Assembly (NCBI RefSeq): GCF_004343305.1
Contig: NZ_SMAF01000001.1
Location: forward strand, 1-64,000
Source of the DNA: Pseudofulvimonas gallinarii
GTDB taxonomy: Bacteria > Pseudomonadota > Gammaproteobacteria > Xanthomonadales > UBA2363
Direction: 5' to 3'
DNA length: 64,000 nt
Positions 28,585-37,603 of the stretch are shown one piece after another (the first letter of the stretch is position 1; each line of letters starts with the position of its first letter). The position numbers and the translations under genes were made by a program. Below the pieces are notes generated by a model that worked only from the letters and a program-made list of their open reading frames with translations, did not search any database and was not told the DNA's origin.

Positions 28585-29871
28585 TCAGCGCACCAGCGCC
28601 AGCGACAGCGAGGGCACGTAGGTGATGATCAGCACCGCCGCGAATAGGATCAGGAAGAACGGCACGCAGGCGCGCACCAGGGTCCAGATCGGAACATTGA
28701 AACGGTAGGCCGCGATGAACAGCGTCATCCCGATGGGCGGGGTGAAATAGCCCAGTTCCATGTTCGCCAGGAAGATCACGCCCAGGTGGGTGGCGTCGAT
28801 GCCGTAGCCTTCGGCGATCGGCAGCAGCAGCGGAACGAGGATCACCGTTGCCGAGAAGATGTCCAGGCACATGCCCATCAGCAGCAGGAACAGGTTGAGA
28901 AGCATCAGGAACGCCAGCTTGCTGTCGACGTGTTCGCGGATGAAGGCAAAGACACGCGCCGGTACCTCGGCATCGACCAGGTAATTGGTGAACGCCAGCG
29001 AGACGCCGAAGATCAGCAGGATCGCGCCGACCAGGACCATCGATTCGCGCAGTACCCCGGGTAGCGCGCGCAGATTGACTTCGCGACGGATGACGACGGT
29101 GAGGATCAGGGTATAGGCGGCCGTCACGGCCGCCGCCTCGGATGCCGCAAACCAGCCGGCGTAGATGCCACCCAGCACGATCACCGGCAACGGCAGCTCC
29201 CAGGCGACGTCGAGCAGTGCGGCGCGCACTTCCTGCCATCCCTTTGCTTCCCGGGGTGGGCGGGGCGGCAGGCGTCGACCCTGCCAGACCGCATAGGCAC
29301 CGAGCATCAGGATCATCAGCAGCGCCGGCAACAGGCCGGCGCGGAACATGTCATCGACACCGACCGCGGCACCACCGGCGTGCTGCGCCACGACCGCATA
29401 CAGGATCAGCGGCAGGGCCGGTGCCAGCAGCAGGCCCAGGCTGCCGCAGGTGGTCAACAATCCGAGCGCGAACAGGCGCGGATAACCCGCCTGCAGCATG
29501 GCGGGCAGCAGGATGGCGCCGATGGCGACAATGGTGACGCCGGACGCGCCCGTGAAGGCGGTAAACAGCGCACAGGTCAGGATGGCGACAATGGCCAGTC
29601 CGCCCGGCATCCAGCCGAGCAACGCATCCGACAGCCGTACCAGCCGTCTTGGCGCCTGGCTTTCCGCCAGCAGGAAACCGGCGACAGTGAACAGCGGGAT
29701 CGCGACGAGCACCGGCATGTCGGCCAGCCGGTAGAACTCGATCATCACGATGCTCAGGTCGAGTTCCTGTCCATGGAAGCCCAGCAGCGCCACCGCGGCG
29801 ATCACCGCGAACAGCGGCGCACCCAGCAGGGCGAGCAGGAGCAGTCCGAGGCCGACCAGCACCACTGTCAT
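28585..29871 (-). CDS. dctM: TRAP transporter large permease subunit (DctM family)
   Basis: It encodes 428 residues with about 12 hydrophobic segments of the DctM elevator-type membrane protein. Typical family blocks: IPLFTVAGFLLAES, FTAFTGASGVTIVAIGAILLP, MELGYFTPPIGMTLFIAAYRF. It moves the substrate with the Na+ gradient. It is the last gene of tatT-dctP-dctQ-dctM and starts one base after dctQ. Confidence 0.93.
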   Translation of the reverse strand: MTVVLVGLGLLLLALLGAPLFAVIAAVALLGFHGQELDLSIVMIEFYRLADMPVLVAIPLFTVAGFLLAESQAPRRLVRLSDALLGWMPGGLAIVAILTCALFTAFTGASGVTIVAIGAILLPAMLQAGYPRLFALGLLTTCGSLGLLLAPALPLILYAVVAQHAGGAAVGVDDMFRAGLLPALLMILMLGAYAVWQGRRLPPRPPREAKGWQEVRAALLDVAWELPLPVIVLGGIYAGWFAASEAAAVTAAYTLILTVVIRREVNLRALPGVLRESMVLVGAILLIFGVSLAFTNYLVDAEVPARVFAFIREHVDSKLAFLMLLNLFLLLMGMCLDIFSATVILVPLLLPIAEGYGIDATHLGVIFLANMELGYFTPPIGMTLFIAAYRFNVPIWTLVRACVPFFLILFAAVLIITYVPSLSLALVR

Positions 29872-29872
29872 G

Positions 29873-30376
29873 TCAGTGTCCCGGGATCCCGTCGGCCGGC
29901 GGCGTAGGCGCGCGGAACGCAGCGGCGGCGAGCCGCAGCGCGATCACCGCCAGTCCGAACGGCAGGATCGCCTGCGCCAACCAGCTCGGCACCGAGGCGA
30001 AGGCGATGCCACCGATCTCGTATTCATCGCGCACCATGCGCAGCGCCTGCCAGGCGAGGATGGCACTGATCGCGGCGGCGAAGCCATAGGTCAGCATCCG
30101 GACCACGCGCGCGGCGAGCGCCGGCAACCAGCGCGCGGCGATGTCCAGGCCGATGTGGCGACCTTCGCGGGCCGCCGCCATGGCGCCGAGCATGGCCAGC
30201 CAGAGCACCAGCATGCGCAGCAGCGGATCCAGCCAGGGCAGCCCGGTATCGAATCCCGTGCGCAGCACGATGGACGCCGTGGCCAGCAGCACCAGGGCGA
30301 ACACCGCCAAGGCGAGTACCCCGTCCTCAAGCCGGTGCAGCGCGCCCGCCCAGGCGTTTTTCCGCGCCACGCTCAT
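29873..30376 (-). CDS. dctQ: TRAP transporter small permease subunit (DctQ family)
   Basis: It encodes 167 residues with four membrane helices. The conserved DctQ stretch REGRHIGLDIAARWLP (a charged block after helix 2) is clear. It pairs with DctM and supports docking of the binding protein. The start overlaps the dctP stop by 4 bases. Confidence 0.9.
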   Translation of the reverse strand: MSVARKNAWAGALHRLEDGVLALAVFALVLLATASIVLRTGFDTGLPWLDPLLRMLVLWLAMLGAMAAAREGRHIGLDIAARWLPALAARVVRMLTYGFAAAISAILAWQALRMVRDEYEIGGIAFASVPSWLAQAILPFGLAVIALRLAAAAFRAPTPPADGIPGH

Positions 30377-31380
30377 CGAGCGTCGCTGGCTCCGCCGCGA
30401 ACGCGTTCCAGTTCGGCCATCATCATGCGGAAGTTCTCGGCCCCCAGCGTGCCCTGTTCGACCAGCGCCTGGGCGCTGCGCTCGCCGATCGACTGCCAGT
30501 ACGCCTGCTCTTCGGCATTCGGCTCGAAGAACTCGATGCCTTCGCCGCGCAGGGCGTCGCGGGCGGCGATGTTGTCACGCTGTGTTTGCGCATCAAGACG
30601 GACGATGCCGGCCTGGATTTCCTCGTGGATCACGGCCTGGTCGGCGGCATCGAGGCGATCGAAGGTGCGCTTGTCGAGGGCGACGATGCCGATCAGGTAG
30701 GCGATCGGCATGTCCACCATGTGGCGCACCCGCGTGTGCCACTGGAAGGCCAGCGCGCCGGCCGGTGTGTTGGCGACGGTGTCGACGAGGCCGGTCTGCA
30801 GACTGGTATAGACATCGGCGATTGAAAGCGGCACCGGCTGCACGCCCGCCATCTCATAGGTCACCGAGGAAATCACGTCGCCCTGCGGCAGCCAGGCCTT
30901 GGCGGCGACGAGGTCGTCGCGGCCGCGGATCGGCTGCCTGCTCATCAGGTAGGCGAAGCCGCCGCCGGCGATGCCGGCGACCACCAGGCCCTTGTCGGCG
31001 AGGCCCCGGACGATGACCGGATCCATCACCTTGCGCACGGCATCGACTTCGTCCTGGCTGCGGAACAGGAACGGAACACCGTAGATCATCGCGTCCGTGT
31101 ACAGCGGGCTGAGCTCGCTGCCGGTGAAGGCGCCGCCCTGCAGCTGGCCGACGCGCAGCTTGCGCAGCACGGTGGCGTCGTTGCCCATCACGCCGCCGGG
31201 ATAGAACTTCAGTTCGACGCGCCCTTCGGTGCGGGTCTGGATCGCCTCGCCGGCGGCACGCATCTCGCGCATCCACGCCGTTCCTTCCGGCGCAAGTGTG
31301 GCGATCTTGAATACGGTGGCGGCGGAGGCCGGCGCCGCCAGCGCCAGCAGGAGCAATGCGCACACGCGTGACAGCATCAT
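30373..31380 (-). CDS. dctP: TRAP transporter substrate-binding protein DctP family
   Basis: It encodes 335 residues from ATG 31380 (MMLSRVCALLL). The Sec signal peptide should be cut after ASA at residue 20. The mature part starts with ATVFKIATLAPEGTAW, and the family motifs GRVELKFYPGGVMGNDATVLRKL and TDAMIYGVPFLF follow. The periplasmic receptor captures substrate for DctQM. The TatT partner suggests a ligand other than ordinary C4-dicarboxylates, but the substrate is unknown. An upstream extension to 31440 would precede the signal peptide and is rejected. Confidence 0.92.
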   Translation of the reverse strand: MMLSRVCALLLLALAAPASAATVFKIATLAPEGTAWMREMRAAGEAIQTRTEGRVELKFYPGGVMGNDATVLRKLRVGQLQGGAFTGSELSPLYTDAMIYGVPFLFRSQDEVDAVRKVMDPVIVRGLADKGLVVAGIAGGGFAYLMSRQPIRGRDDLVAAKAWLPQGDVISSVTYEMAGVQPVPLSIADVYTSLQTGLVDTVANTPAGALAFQWHTRVRHMVDMPIAYLIGIVALDKRTFDRLDAADQAVIHEEIQAGIVRLDAQTQRDNIAARDALRGEGIEFFEPNAEEQAYWQSIGERSAQALVEQGTLGAENFRMMMAELERVRGGASDAR

Positions 31381-31399
31381 CGTGTCCTCTCGATTCCGA

Positions 31400-32281
31400 T
31401 CAGAAATAGTTGTCGGCCGAAGCCTTGAGTGCCGCGGCACGCTGTTGCGCCAGCACGTTCACCAGCGTCAGGCCGGGCGCCACCGGATCGGCGTCCAGCG
31501 CCTCGTCGACTAGGCGGTCGTGCAGCTCGCGGTCGAACACCAGGCGCGTGTAGTGCTGTGCGTACAGCACGCGCGCCATCTGGTTGCGACCGCCGGAGAG
31601 CGCCAGCGCACGTTCGAAGTACGCCTGGCCCTGCTCCGGCTTGCCGCCATACGCAGGCGGAAGAAGCGTCGAAAGTACGCCAAGGTAGAGCAGCGGCTGG
31701 CCATTCTGGTAGGTCGGATCAAGCGTGACGACGCGCTCGAGCAGCGCCTGCACCTTGGGAATGTCGGCGATCATGCTCCAGTTGCCGCTGTCGGCCTGTA
31801 CCAGGCCGGCCCAGGCGGCGGCATAGGCGAACAACGCGTCGATCGCGCTTGCCGGTACCGCTGCGGCGGCGGCTTCGAAGTCCTCGAAGGGCTGGCCCTT
31901 CGATTCGCAGAGCGCGGCATGGTCGGCGCAGAACACGCGGCCGGCGTACGCGAGCGCACGACGCGCCAGTCGCGTCGCCCGCTCCGGCTCGTCGACGAAG
32001 ACGCCGGCGTAGACGCCATACAGACGGCTGGCGCTGAGCAGCAGCCCGGCATTGTCCGGACTGTTCTCGATCAGGCCATCGAGCATGATCAGGTAGGCGG
32101 GCAGGGCGGCACGTACGGTTTCGGGATCGTCATGGTTCTCGATGCCGGCACTGAGTCCGCTGCTCACGCCCGACGTCGCCTTGCCTACCAGCTTCGAACA
32201 GCCGGTCACCGACAGCAGGGCGGCCAGCGCGATGCAGGCGCACGCGGTGAAGCGGCGGATGTGCGGGGCGTGGGAGGTCAT
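31400..32281 (-). CDS. TRAP transporter TatT-family lipoprotein
   Basis: It encodes 293 residues. A lipoprotein signal peptide (SVTGC, Cys28) is followed by helical TPR-like repeats (LPAYLIMLDGLIENSPDN, ASRLYGVYAGVFVDEPERA, YFERALALSGGRNQM). This matches the TatT family, first studied in Treponema pallidum, where TatT oligomers bind the DctP-like TatP and may hand over hydrophobic ligands. The gene lies 19 bases before dctP, so it heads the TRAP operon. The ATG at 32281 is chosen because the signal peptide starts there. Confidence 0.85.
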   Translation of the reverse strand: MTSHAPHIRRFTACACIALAALLSVTGCSKLVGKATSGVSSGLSAGIENHDDPETVRAALPAYLIMLDGLIENSPDNAGLLLSASRLYGVYAGVFVDEPERATRLARRALAYAGRVFCADHAALCESKGQPFEDFEAAAAAVPASAIDALFAYAAAWAGLVQADSGNWSMIADIPKVQALLERVVTLDPTYQNGQPLLYLGVLSTLLPPAYGGKPEQGQAYFERALALSGGRNQMARVLYAQHYTRLVFDRELHDRLVDEALDADPVAPGLTLVNVLAQQRAAALKASADNYF

Positions 32282-32385
32282 GCCAGGCAGGTCCAAGCGT
32301 CGATCCAGCCGCATAGTGTAGCGGTCGGCAGGACTCGACGCAGGCGCGCATTGCCGGGGCGCCGCCAGTCGACCACACTGCCGGC

Positions 32386-33024
32386 ATGGACCAGCCCAAG
32401 ACCTACGATCGCGCCTACTTCGATGCCTGGTACCGCCGCCAGGGCATCAATCGCGGCGCCATCCTGACGCGCAAGGTGGCGATGGCGGTCGCCACCGCGG
32501 AGTTCCACCTGATGCGGCCACTGCGTTCGGTACTGGACGTTGGCTGCGGCGAAGGCGTCTGGCGCGCGCCCCTGCTCGCACTGCGCCCGAAGCTCGCCTA
32601 TCTCGGCCTGGACAACAGCGACTACGCGGTGGACCGCTTCGGCCGGCGGCGCAACCTGCACAGGGCACGATTCGGCGATCTGGAACACCTGCGCTTCGAC
32701 CGCGCCTTCGACCTGCTGGTGTGCGCTGATGTCCTGCACTACCTCGGCGATGCCGAGGTCCGCCGCGGACTGTCCGGCTTCGCCGCTTTGTGCCATGGCG
32801 TCGCGTATCTGGAAACCTATTGCGCCGAAGACGAAATAGACGGCGACCTGCACGGATTCCGGCGGCGTCCGGCCGCGTGGTACCGGCACGAGTTCGCGAA
32901 AGCCGGGTTCGTCGCCTGCGGCAGCCACCTCTGGTTGAGCCCCGTGCTTGCCGATGAAGCGGCGGCGCTGGAGATACAGGCACCATCGCCGCGTGCACGG
33001 TCGCGCACAGGCGCCTCGACGTGA
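32386..33024 (+). CDS. Class I SAM-dependent methyltransferase
   Basis: It encodes 212 residues. Motif I is LDVGCGEGVW (SAM glycine loop). An acidic residue follows in YLGLDNSDYA, and the post-motif region is FDLLVCADVLHYL. These are standard Rossmann-type methyltransferase features. The substrate is not identifiable. The gene is divergent from tatT and overlaps srkA by four bases, so the two are probably co-translated. Confidence 0.85.
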   Translation: MDQPKTYDRAYFDAWYRRQGINRGAILTRKVAMAVATAEFHLMRPLRSVLDVGCGEGVWRAPLLALRPKLAYLGLDNSDYAVDRFGRRRNLHRARFGDLEHLRFDRAFDLLVCADVLHYLGDAEVRRGLSGFAALCHGVAYLETYCAEDEIDGDLHGFRRRPAAWYRHEFAKAGFVACGSHLWLSPVLADEAAALEIQAPSPRARSRTGAST

Positions 33025-34007
33025 GCATCCAGGCCGAGGTGCCGTACGAGCGACTGGGTCCCGACCAGGTGCTCGATGCCATAGAAGGCCTGGGCATCAT
33101 GGCCGACGGCCGGCTGCTCGCACTGAACAGCTACGAGAACCGCGTCTATCGCATCGGCGTCGAGGGCGGCCCACCCCTGGTGGCGAAGTTCTACCGGCCC
33201 GGTCGCTGGACCGAGGCCGGCATACTCGAGGAGCACGCGTTCACGGCGGAACTGGTCGAGGCCGACCTGCCGGTCGTTGCACCACTGCTGATCGGCGGTG
33301 CGTCCCTGCACGCGCACGAGGGCTTTCGCTTCGCGCTGTTCCCGACCATCGGCGGCCGTTCGCCGGAACCGGGCGACCGCGACGGCCTGCGCCGGATCGG
33401 GCGAACGCTCGCGCGCCTGCACTCGATCGGTCGCCGGACCGCGTTCGAACATCGGCCGCGACTGGATGTGGTCAACCATGGCGTTGCGCCGGTCGAGGCC
33501 TTGCTGGAGGGCCGGTGGCTGCCGGCCCATCTGGTCGCACCGTTCCGTGCCATCAGTGCGCAGGTCCTCGCCACAATCGCGGACATCTGGGCCGGCGCCG
33601 GCCAGTTCGCCACGCTGCGACTGCACGGCGATTGCCACTACGGCAACCTGCTGGAGCGCAACGACGAGATCCTGCTGGTCGATTTCGACGACTGCCTTTC
33701 CGGGCCGGCCATCCAGGACCTCTGGATGCTGGTGTCGGGCGAGGGCGACGACCTGCGCCGGCAGTGGGGCTGGCTGCTCGAGGGCTACAGCCTGTTCGCC
33801 GATCCCGACCCGCGCGAGTTCGCGCTGGTCGAAGCACTGCGCACGCTGCGCATCCTGCATTACCACGGCTGGATCGCCCGGCGCTGGGGTGATCCGGCGT
33901 TCCCCCTGGCCTTTCCCTGGTTCGAGGAACAACGCCACTGGGAGACGCTGGTCGGGCAGTTGCAGGAGCAACTTGCGGCCATGCAGGAGCCGGTGGTGAT
34001 TTCCTGA
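33021..34007 (+). CDS. srkA: Stress response kinase A (SrkA/YihE family)
   Basis: It encodes 328 residues from GTG 33021. Kinase features of the choline/aminoglycoside-kinase-like fold: LNSYENRVYRIG (nucleotide loop), VAKFYRPGRW with the lysine, catalytic loop LHGDCHYGNLL, and metal-binding LLVDFDDC. E. coli SrkA is a Ser/Thr protein kinase that protects cells under envelope and oxidative stress. It overlaps the methyltransferase gene by 4 bases. Confidence 0.93.
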   Translation: MSIQAEVPYERLGPDQVLDAIEGLGIMADGRLLALNSYENRVYRIGVEGGPPLVAKFYRPGRWTEAGILEEHAFTAELVEADLPVVAPLLIGGASLHAHEGFRFALFPTIGGRSPEPGDRDGLRRIGRTLARLHSIGRRTAFEHRPRLDVVNHGVAPVEALLEGRWLPAHLVAPFRAISAQVLATIADIWAGAGQFATLRLHGDCHYGNLLERNDEILLVDFDDCLSGPAIQDLWMLVSGEGDDLRRQWGWLLEGYSLFADPDPREFALVEALRTLRILHYHGWIARRWGDPAFPLAFPWFEEQRHWETLVGQLQEQLAAMQEPVVIS

Positions 34008-34514
34008 CTGCGGATCCGGGGCGCTCTGGACGGGTTGGCGCCATCATACGGATGAGTTGCAGCTCAGGTTTGCTGCGCAACCTGTTGAATTATTTGGATC
34101 GCAAGGATTGAACCCTGGCGCATTTTGCGCCCGCTCCATCCCGTTTCAGAAAAAAGTTGATGTCAATCACAGTTTGTGGTCCACTGTGCCGGACCGGTCC
34201 CGGGCAGGCTTTCGCCGGGCTTGGAAGGGGGAGCCCAATGTCCTAGGGGAGGATTGGGCGGGCGATCCGCCCGGGCCGGTCGATCCAACGCGGGATGGCC
34301 GCACGCCGGCTGTCCGGCGGCTGGAAACCATCAGGCACTGGCACTGCCCGCGTGCAGCCGCTTCGCGGACCTTGACACAGACTCAAACGGTTTGCGTCCG
34401 CAGGGGTCGACCGGCGTCGGCCGACAGGACGGCGGCGTCGGCGCATGGCGTCGCATGCCGCGCGCGCGCGACGGTGCTTCGCGACACGGGATGCCAGGCG
34501 GACAGCTTCTGCCA
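34008..34514. other. Intergenic region with an AT-rich island and dyad
   Basis: This is about 500 bases between convergent srkA and the beta-helix gene. From 34080 to 34180 the sequence is unusually AT-rich and includes a small hairpin (GGCGCA TTT TGCGCC) and the dyad listed at 34168-34188. Further on, GGGCGG GCGAT CCGCCC (34256-34272) is another hairpin that could end either transcript. No coding frame looks real. Confidence 0.45.
34168..34188. promoter_or_regulatory. Inverted repeat CACAGT-N9-ACTGTG
   Basis: A perfect 6-bp dyad with a nine-base centre (TTGTGGTCC) lies in the AT-rich patch. The spacing suits a dimeric regulator, but no nearby gene starts downstream of it, so its role is unclear. 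Confidence 0.3.
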
Positions 34515-36080
34515 CTACTGGAAGCCGTTGGCGAAGATCAAGTCCGGCTGCACTTCAAAGGCGCCGACATCGGGCGCCCCACTGCGCGGAAAGCCACGCT
34601 GGTCCACGGCCGGTGCGCCCGTGGCCGTACCGGCATCGATGGCCGCACTGCCGGGCAGCAGCGCCAGCGTCGGCGTCGGACCGCCGTTGTCGGCGGGTGG
34701 GCCGACGGCCGCATCGGCGAACTGGGATCCGGGCGTGACCGGCAGTTCGGTCTGGCCGCCGGATCCCGGCCGCACCTGCGGCCACTGGATATTGTTGCTT
34801 CCGGACACGGGTGAGTTGAGCAGCGCCCACGGGTTCCAGGCATTGCCGCCGGTGTTGTTCCGGAACAGTACGTTGCGCAGGGTCAGGGGCGCGTTCGCGG
34901 CGTTGCTGATGCCGCCGGCGAAGCAGACAGTGCAGTCGGCGCGGTTGTCGACGATGCTGCTGTTCTGGATGGTGACGCCGCCGGTCGCGGCCAGGTTGAT
35001 GGCGCCACCCAGGCCATTGAGCGCGAGGTTGCCATGGAACGTGCTGTTGACGATGGTGCCGCTGGCCAGGGTGGCGCCATGATTGAACAGCGACAGGCCG
35101 CCGTAGCCGGAGGCGGACACATTGCCAAGGAAACTCGATGCGTGGATTTCGAACGGGCCGCCCTGCAGATAGACGCCGGCCGTGTGCGAATTGCTGGCGC
35201 CGAGGCTGCGGTTTCCTTCGACCAGTGTGTCCCGAAGCCGGACGAAACTTTCCTGGTCGTAGGCGACCGTGAACAGGCCGCCACCATAGGCATTGGCGTC
35301 GTTGTCGATCAATCGCGACCGGCACAGGTTGATGTGTCGCTGTGCCCCATCGACGCCCAGGCCACCACCGTTGCCGCCGTTGCCGGGGTTGCCGCCGGTG
35401 CCGGTGGCGCGGTTGCCGGAAAGTTCGCTGTCGAACAGGTTCACGAGCCTGGAGCCGAGCGAATACACGCCGCCGCCGTTGGCGCCGCTGTTTCCGCTGA
35501 CGCGCGTCCGCACAAGACTGAGTTCGGCGGCGCCGACGACATAGAGCCCGCCACCCCCGTCATCCTGGGCGACCTGCACCGCGTGGTTGTCCTGGAACAC
35601 TGAATCGTAGACCCGGATGGTCACCGCCTGCCACGGGCCGCCCGTGGGCTTGTAAAGGCCGGCACCGGACTGGGCTGGCGTATGCCCGCCGATGATGCGG
35701 GCGTTGAGCAGATCGAAGCGGTAGGTCTGGTTGCCGGGGTTCTCGACCAGCAGGACGCGACGCGCCCCGCTGCCGGAGAGCGTGGCGCCGTTGACGTCGA
35801 GTACGGTCGCCCGCGTGATCCTCAGGGTCTGGCTGAGCGCCAGCGTGCTGCTGCCGATATTGAGCCGGATCGCGCCACCGGCATCGAGCGCCGCTTGCAG
35901 GGCCGCTGTCGTGACCGATCCAGGCGAGCCGTTGCCGAGCACCGTCCAGCCGGTTGCCGGGGGCGGCGCCGGCTCGGCGCAGTCGAACCCGCTTTGCGCT
36001 TGCGCCACCGACGCGACCGCCAGCAGCGAAACGGCGATCCATGCCCGCGGCGGGCGCAAGCGAACGATTTCCGGTTTCAC
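34515..36080 (-). CDS. Secreted parallel beta-helix protein with choice-of-anchor Q region
   Basis: It encodes 521 residues. The signal peptide should be cut after AQA at residue 28. Repeated short strand-turn units rich in Gly, Asn and Ser (LFDSELSGNRATGTGG, VTIQNSSIVDNRADC, LRNVLFRNNTGGNAW) indicate a right-handed beta-helix. Near the C-terminus NGGPTPTLALLPGSAAID, then AGTATGAPAVDQRG, is the choice-of-anchor Q pattern. The last residues, DLIFANGFQ, look like a short terminal sorting or anchoring tag. It is probably exported or surface-exposed. The ligand or enzyme activity is unknown. Confidence 0.8.
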   Translation of the reverse strand: MKPEIVRLRPPRAWIAVSLLAVASVAQAQSGFDCAEPAPPPATGWTVLGNGSPGSVTTAALQAALDAGGAIRLNIGSSTLALSQTLRITRATVLDVNGATLSGSGARRVLLVENPGNQTYRFDLLNARIIGGHTPAQSGAGLYKPTGGPWQAVTIRVYDSVFQDNHAVQVAQDDGGGGLYVVGAAELSLVRTRVSGNSGANGGGVYSLGSRLVNLFDSELSGNRATGTGGNPGNGGNGGGLGVDGAQRHINLCRSRLIDNDANAYGGGLFTVAYDQESFVRLRDTLVEGNRSLGASNSHTAGVYLQGGPFEIHASSFLGNVSASGYGGLSLFNHGATLASGTIVNSTFHGNLALNGLGGAINLAATGGVTIQNSSIVDNRADCTVCFAGGISNAANAPLTLRNVLFRNNTGGNAWNPWALLNSPVSGSNNIQWPQVRPGSGGQTELPVTPGSQFADAAVGPPADNGGPTPTLALLPGSAAIDAGTATGAPAVDQRGFPRSGAPDVGAFEVQPDLIFANGFQ

Positions 36081-36151
36081 GGTGTGGCTCCAGGATCGGC
36101 AGGGGCCAGCTTAGCGGAGCGGCTGCGTCCTGGACGGAATCCGGCTGGCCG

Positions 36152-37243
36152 TCAGAACAGCGTGAGCTGGGGTCCGGACGGACGGCGGAACTTTCCCGGG
36201 TCCAGCGGGGGAAACTCCCGCGACAGCCCCAGGCGGGCACAGGCGCGGTCAAAGCGCCGCGCGGCCAGTTGCGCGTAAGGTCCGGTGCCGCGCATGCGGG
36301 TCGAGAAATCGGAGTCATAGTCACGCCCGCCGCGCATCTGCTGCATGCGGCTCATGACGTGCGCGGCCTTCAGTGGGAAACGTTCCTGCAGCCAGTCGCG
36401 AAACAGGGGTGCGACTTCCCACGGAAGCCGCAGCAGCACCCAGGCCGCGTGCCGCGCGCCGGCTTCAGCAGCGCTGGAAAGAATGGTCTCCAGTTCGTCA
36501 TCGGTGAGGAAGGGCACCACCGGCGCCACGTTCACGCCGACCGGGACGCCGGCGTCGGCGAGGCGGCGGATCGCTTCGACGCGCCGGGCCGGGGCGCTGG
36601 CACGCGGCTCCATGTAGCGGCTGATGTCGGTATCCAGCGTCGTGATCGACAGCGACACGCTTGCCAGGCCTTCCGCTGCCATGTCGGCCAGCAGGTCGAT
36701 GTCGCGCTCGACCAGTGCGTTCTTGGTCACGATGTGGACCGGGTGACGGGTTTCGGCCAGCACCTGCAGGATCCCGCGCGTGAGCCGGCGCCGACGTTCG
36801 ACCGGCTGGTAGGCGTCGGTGTTCGCGCCAAGCATGACCGGCACGGGCCGGTAGCCCGGCCGCGACAGTTCGCCGCGCAGGACCTCGACGGCGTTGCCTT
36901 TGGCGAACAGCCGGGTCTCGAAATCGAGTCCGGGAGACAGTCCGAGATAGCTGTGGCTGGGCCGCGCATAACAGTAGATGCAGCCGTGCTCGCAGCCGCG
37001 ATAGGGATTGATCGTCGCGTCCGGGCCGCTGTCGGGCGAGTCGTTGCGCTGGACGATACTGCGGGCCGATTCCTCGGTCAGTGTGGTCGCCAGCCGTCCC
37101 TGTTCTTCGCCGACGTCGCCATACCAGCCGTCGTCCTCGACCTGCACCTGCAGTTTCTCGTAGCGGCCCTCGCGATTGTCGACAGCACCGCGGCCTTTCG
37201 CGGCACCGCGGTCGAAATCGTTGGCGGTGGATTTCAGGGCCAT
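36152..37243 (-). CDS. PA0069-family radical SAM protein
   Basis: It encodes 363 residues from ATG 37243 (MALKSTANDFDRG). The radical SAM cluster motif C-x3-C-x2-C is at C84-C88-C91 (NPYRGCEHGCIYCYARP). The family blocks VMLGANTDAYQPVERRRRLT and HIVTKNALVERDIDLL match PA0069/SplB-like proteins. No reaction is established for this family. An ATG 12 codons upstream is possible, but similarity starts at MALK. Confidence 0.88.
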   Translation of the reverse strand: MALKSTANDFDRGAAKGRGAVDNREGRYEKLQVQVEDDGWYGDVGEEQGRLATTLTEESARSIVQRNDSPDSGPDATINPYRGCEHGCIYCYARPSHSYLGLSPGLDFETRLFAKGNAVEVLRGELSRPGYRPVPVMLGANTDAYQPVERRRRLTRGILQVLAETRHPVHIVTKNALVERDIDLLADMAAEGLASVSLSITTLDTDISRYMEPRASAPARRVEAIRRLADAGVPVGVNVAPVVPFLTDDELETILSSAAEAGARHAAWVLLRLPWEVAPLFRDWLQERFPLKAAHVMSRMQQMRGGRDYDSDFSTRMRGTGPYAQLAARRFDRACARLGLSREFPPLDPGKFRRPSGPQLTLF

Positions 37244-37603
37244 ATCTGCAGGTGTGCGACGAAGGTGTGCGGGGCGCAAAGGTCGGGAGGGAGGATCGGC
37301 GGAGCGTCGCGTTGACGCTGGCCGCTTGGTCGCCCGGGATGCAGGGGCAGCGGCATCACGCGTGCGTCGCCGGCTTCGGCGCCGTCGGCAGCCGGAGCCG
37401 CCGCCGCCGCAATGCGGCAGCGGTCCTGGCGGTCATGCTAGCGCGCCGTCGTGATCGGGCGTCCGCTCCGGTGACGCAGGCTGTCGCCAGAGTCGCAGCC
37501 GTGGCCTGCAGCGATGGACCGGCGCCGCCGATGCCTGCGAAAGCGGTCCCGTCGGAGCCGGGCCTCCCGTGCCCGCGCTGATCGCGGGCACGGGTGCGCC
37601 GGC
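37244..37603. other. Intergenic region between radical SAM and alpha-2-macroglobulin genes
   Basis: Apart from the strong hairpin at 37566-37594, nothing is recognised. Open frames are GC-driven and lack domains. Confidence 0.45.
37566..37594 (-). terminator. 12-bp perfect hairpin after the alpha-2-macroglobulin gene
   Basis: CCCGTGCCCGCG and CGCGGGCACGGG pair perfectly around a 5-base loop, 9 bases past the stop codon. It lacks a U tract, but its strength and placement make it a likely transcript end. Confidence 0.55.
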
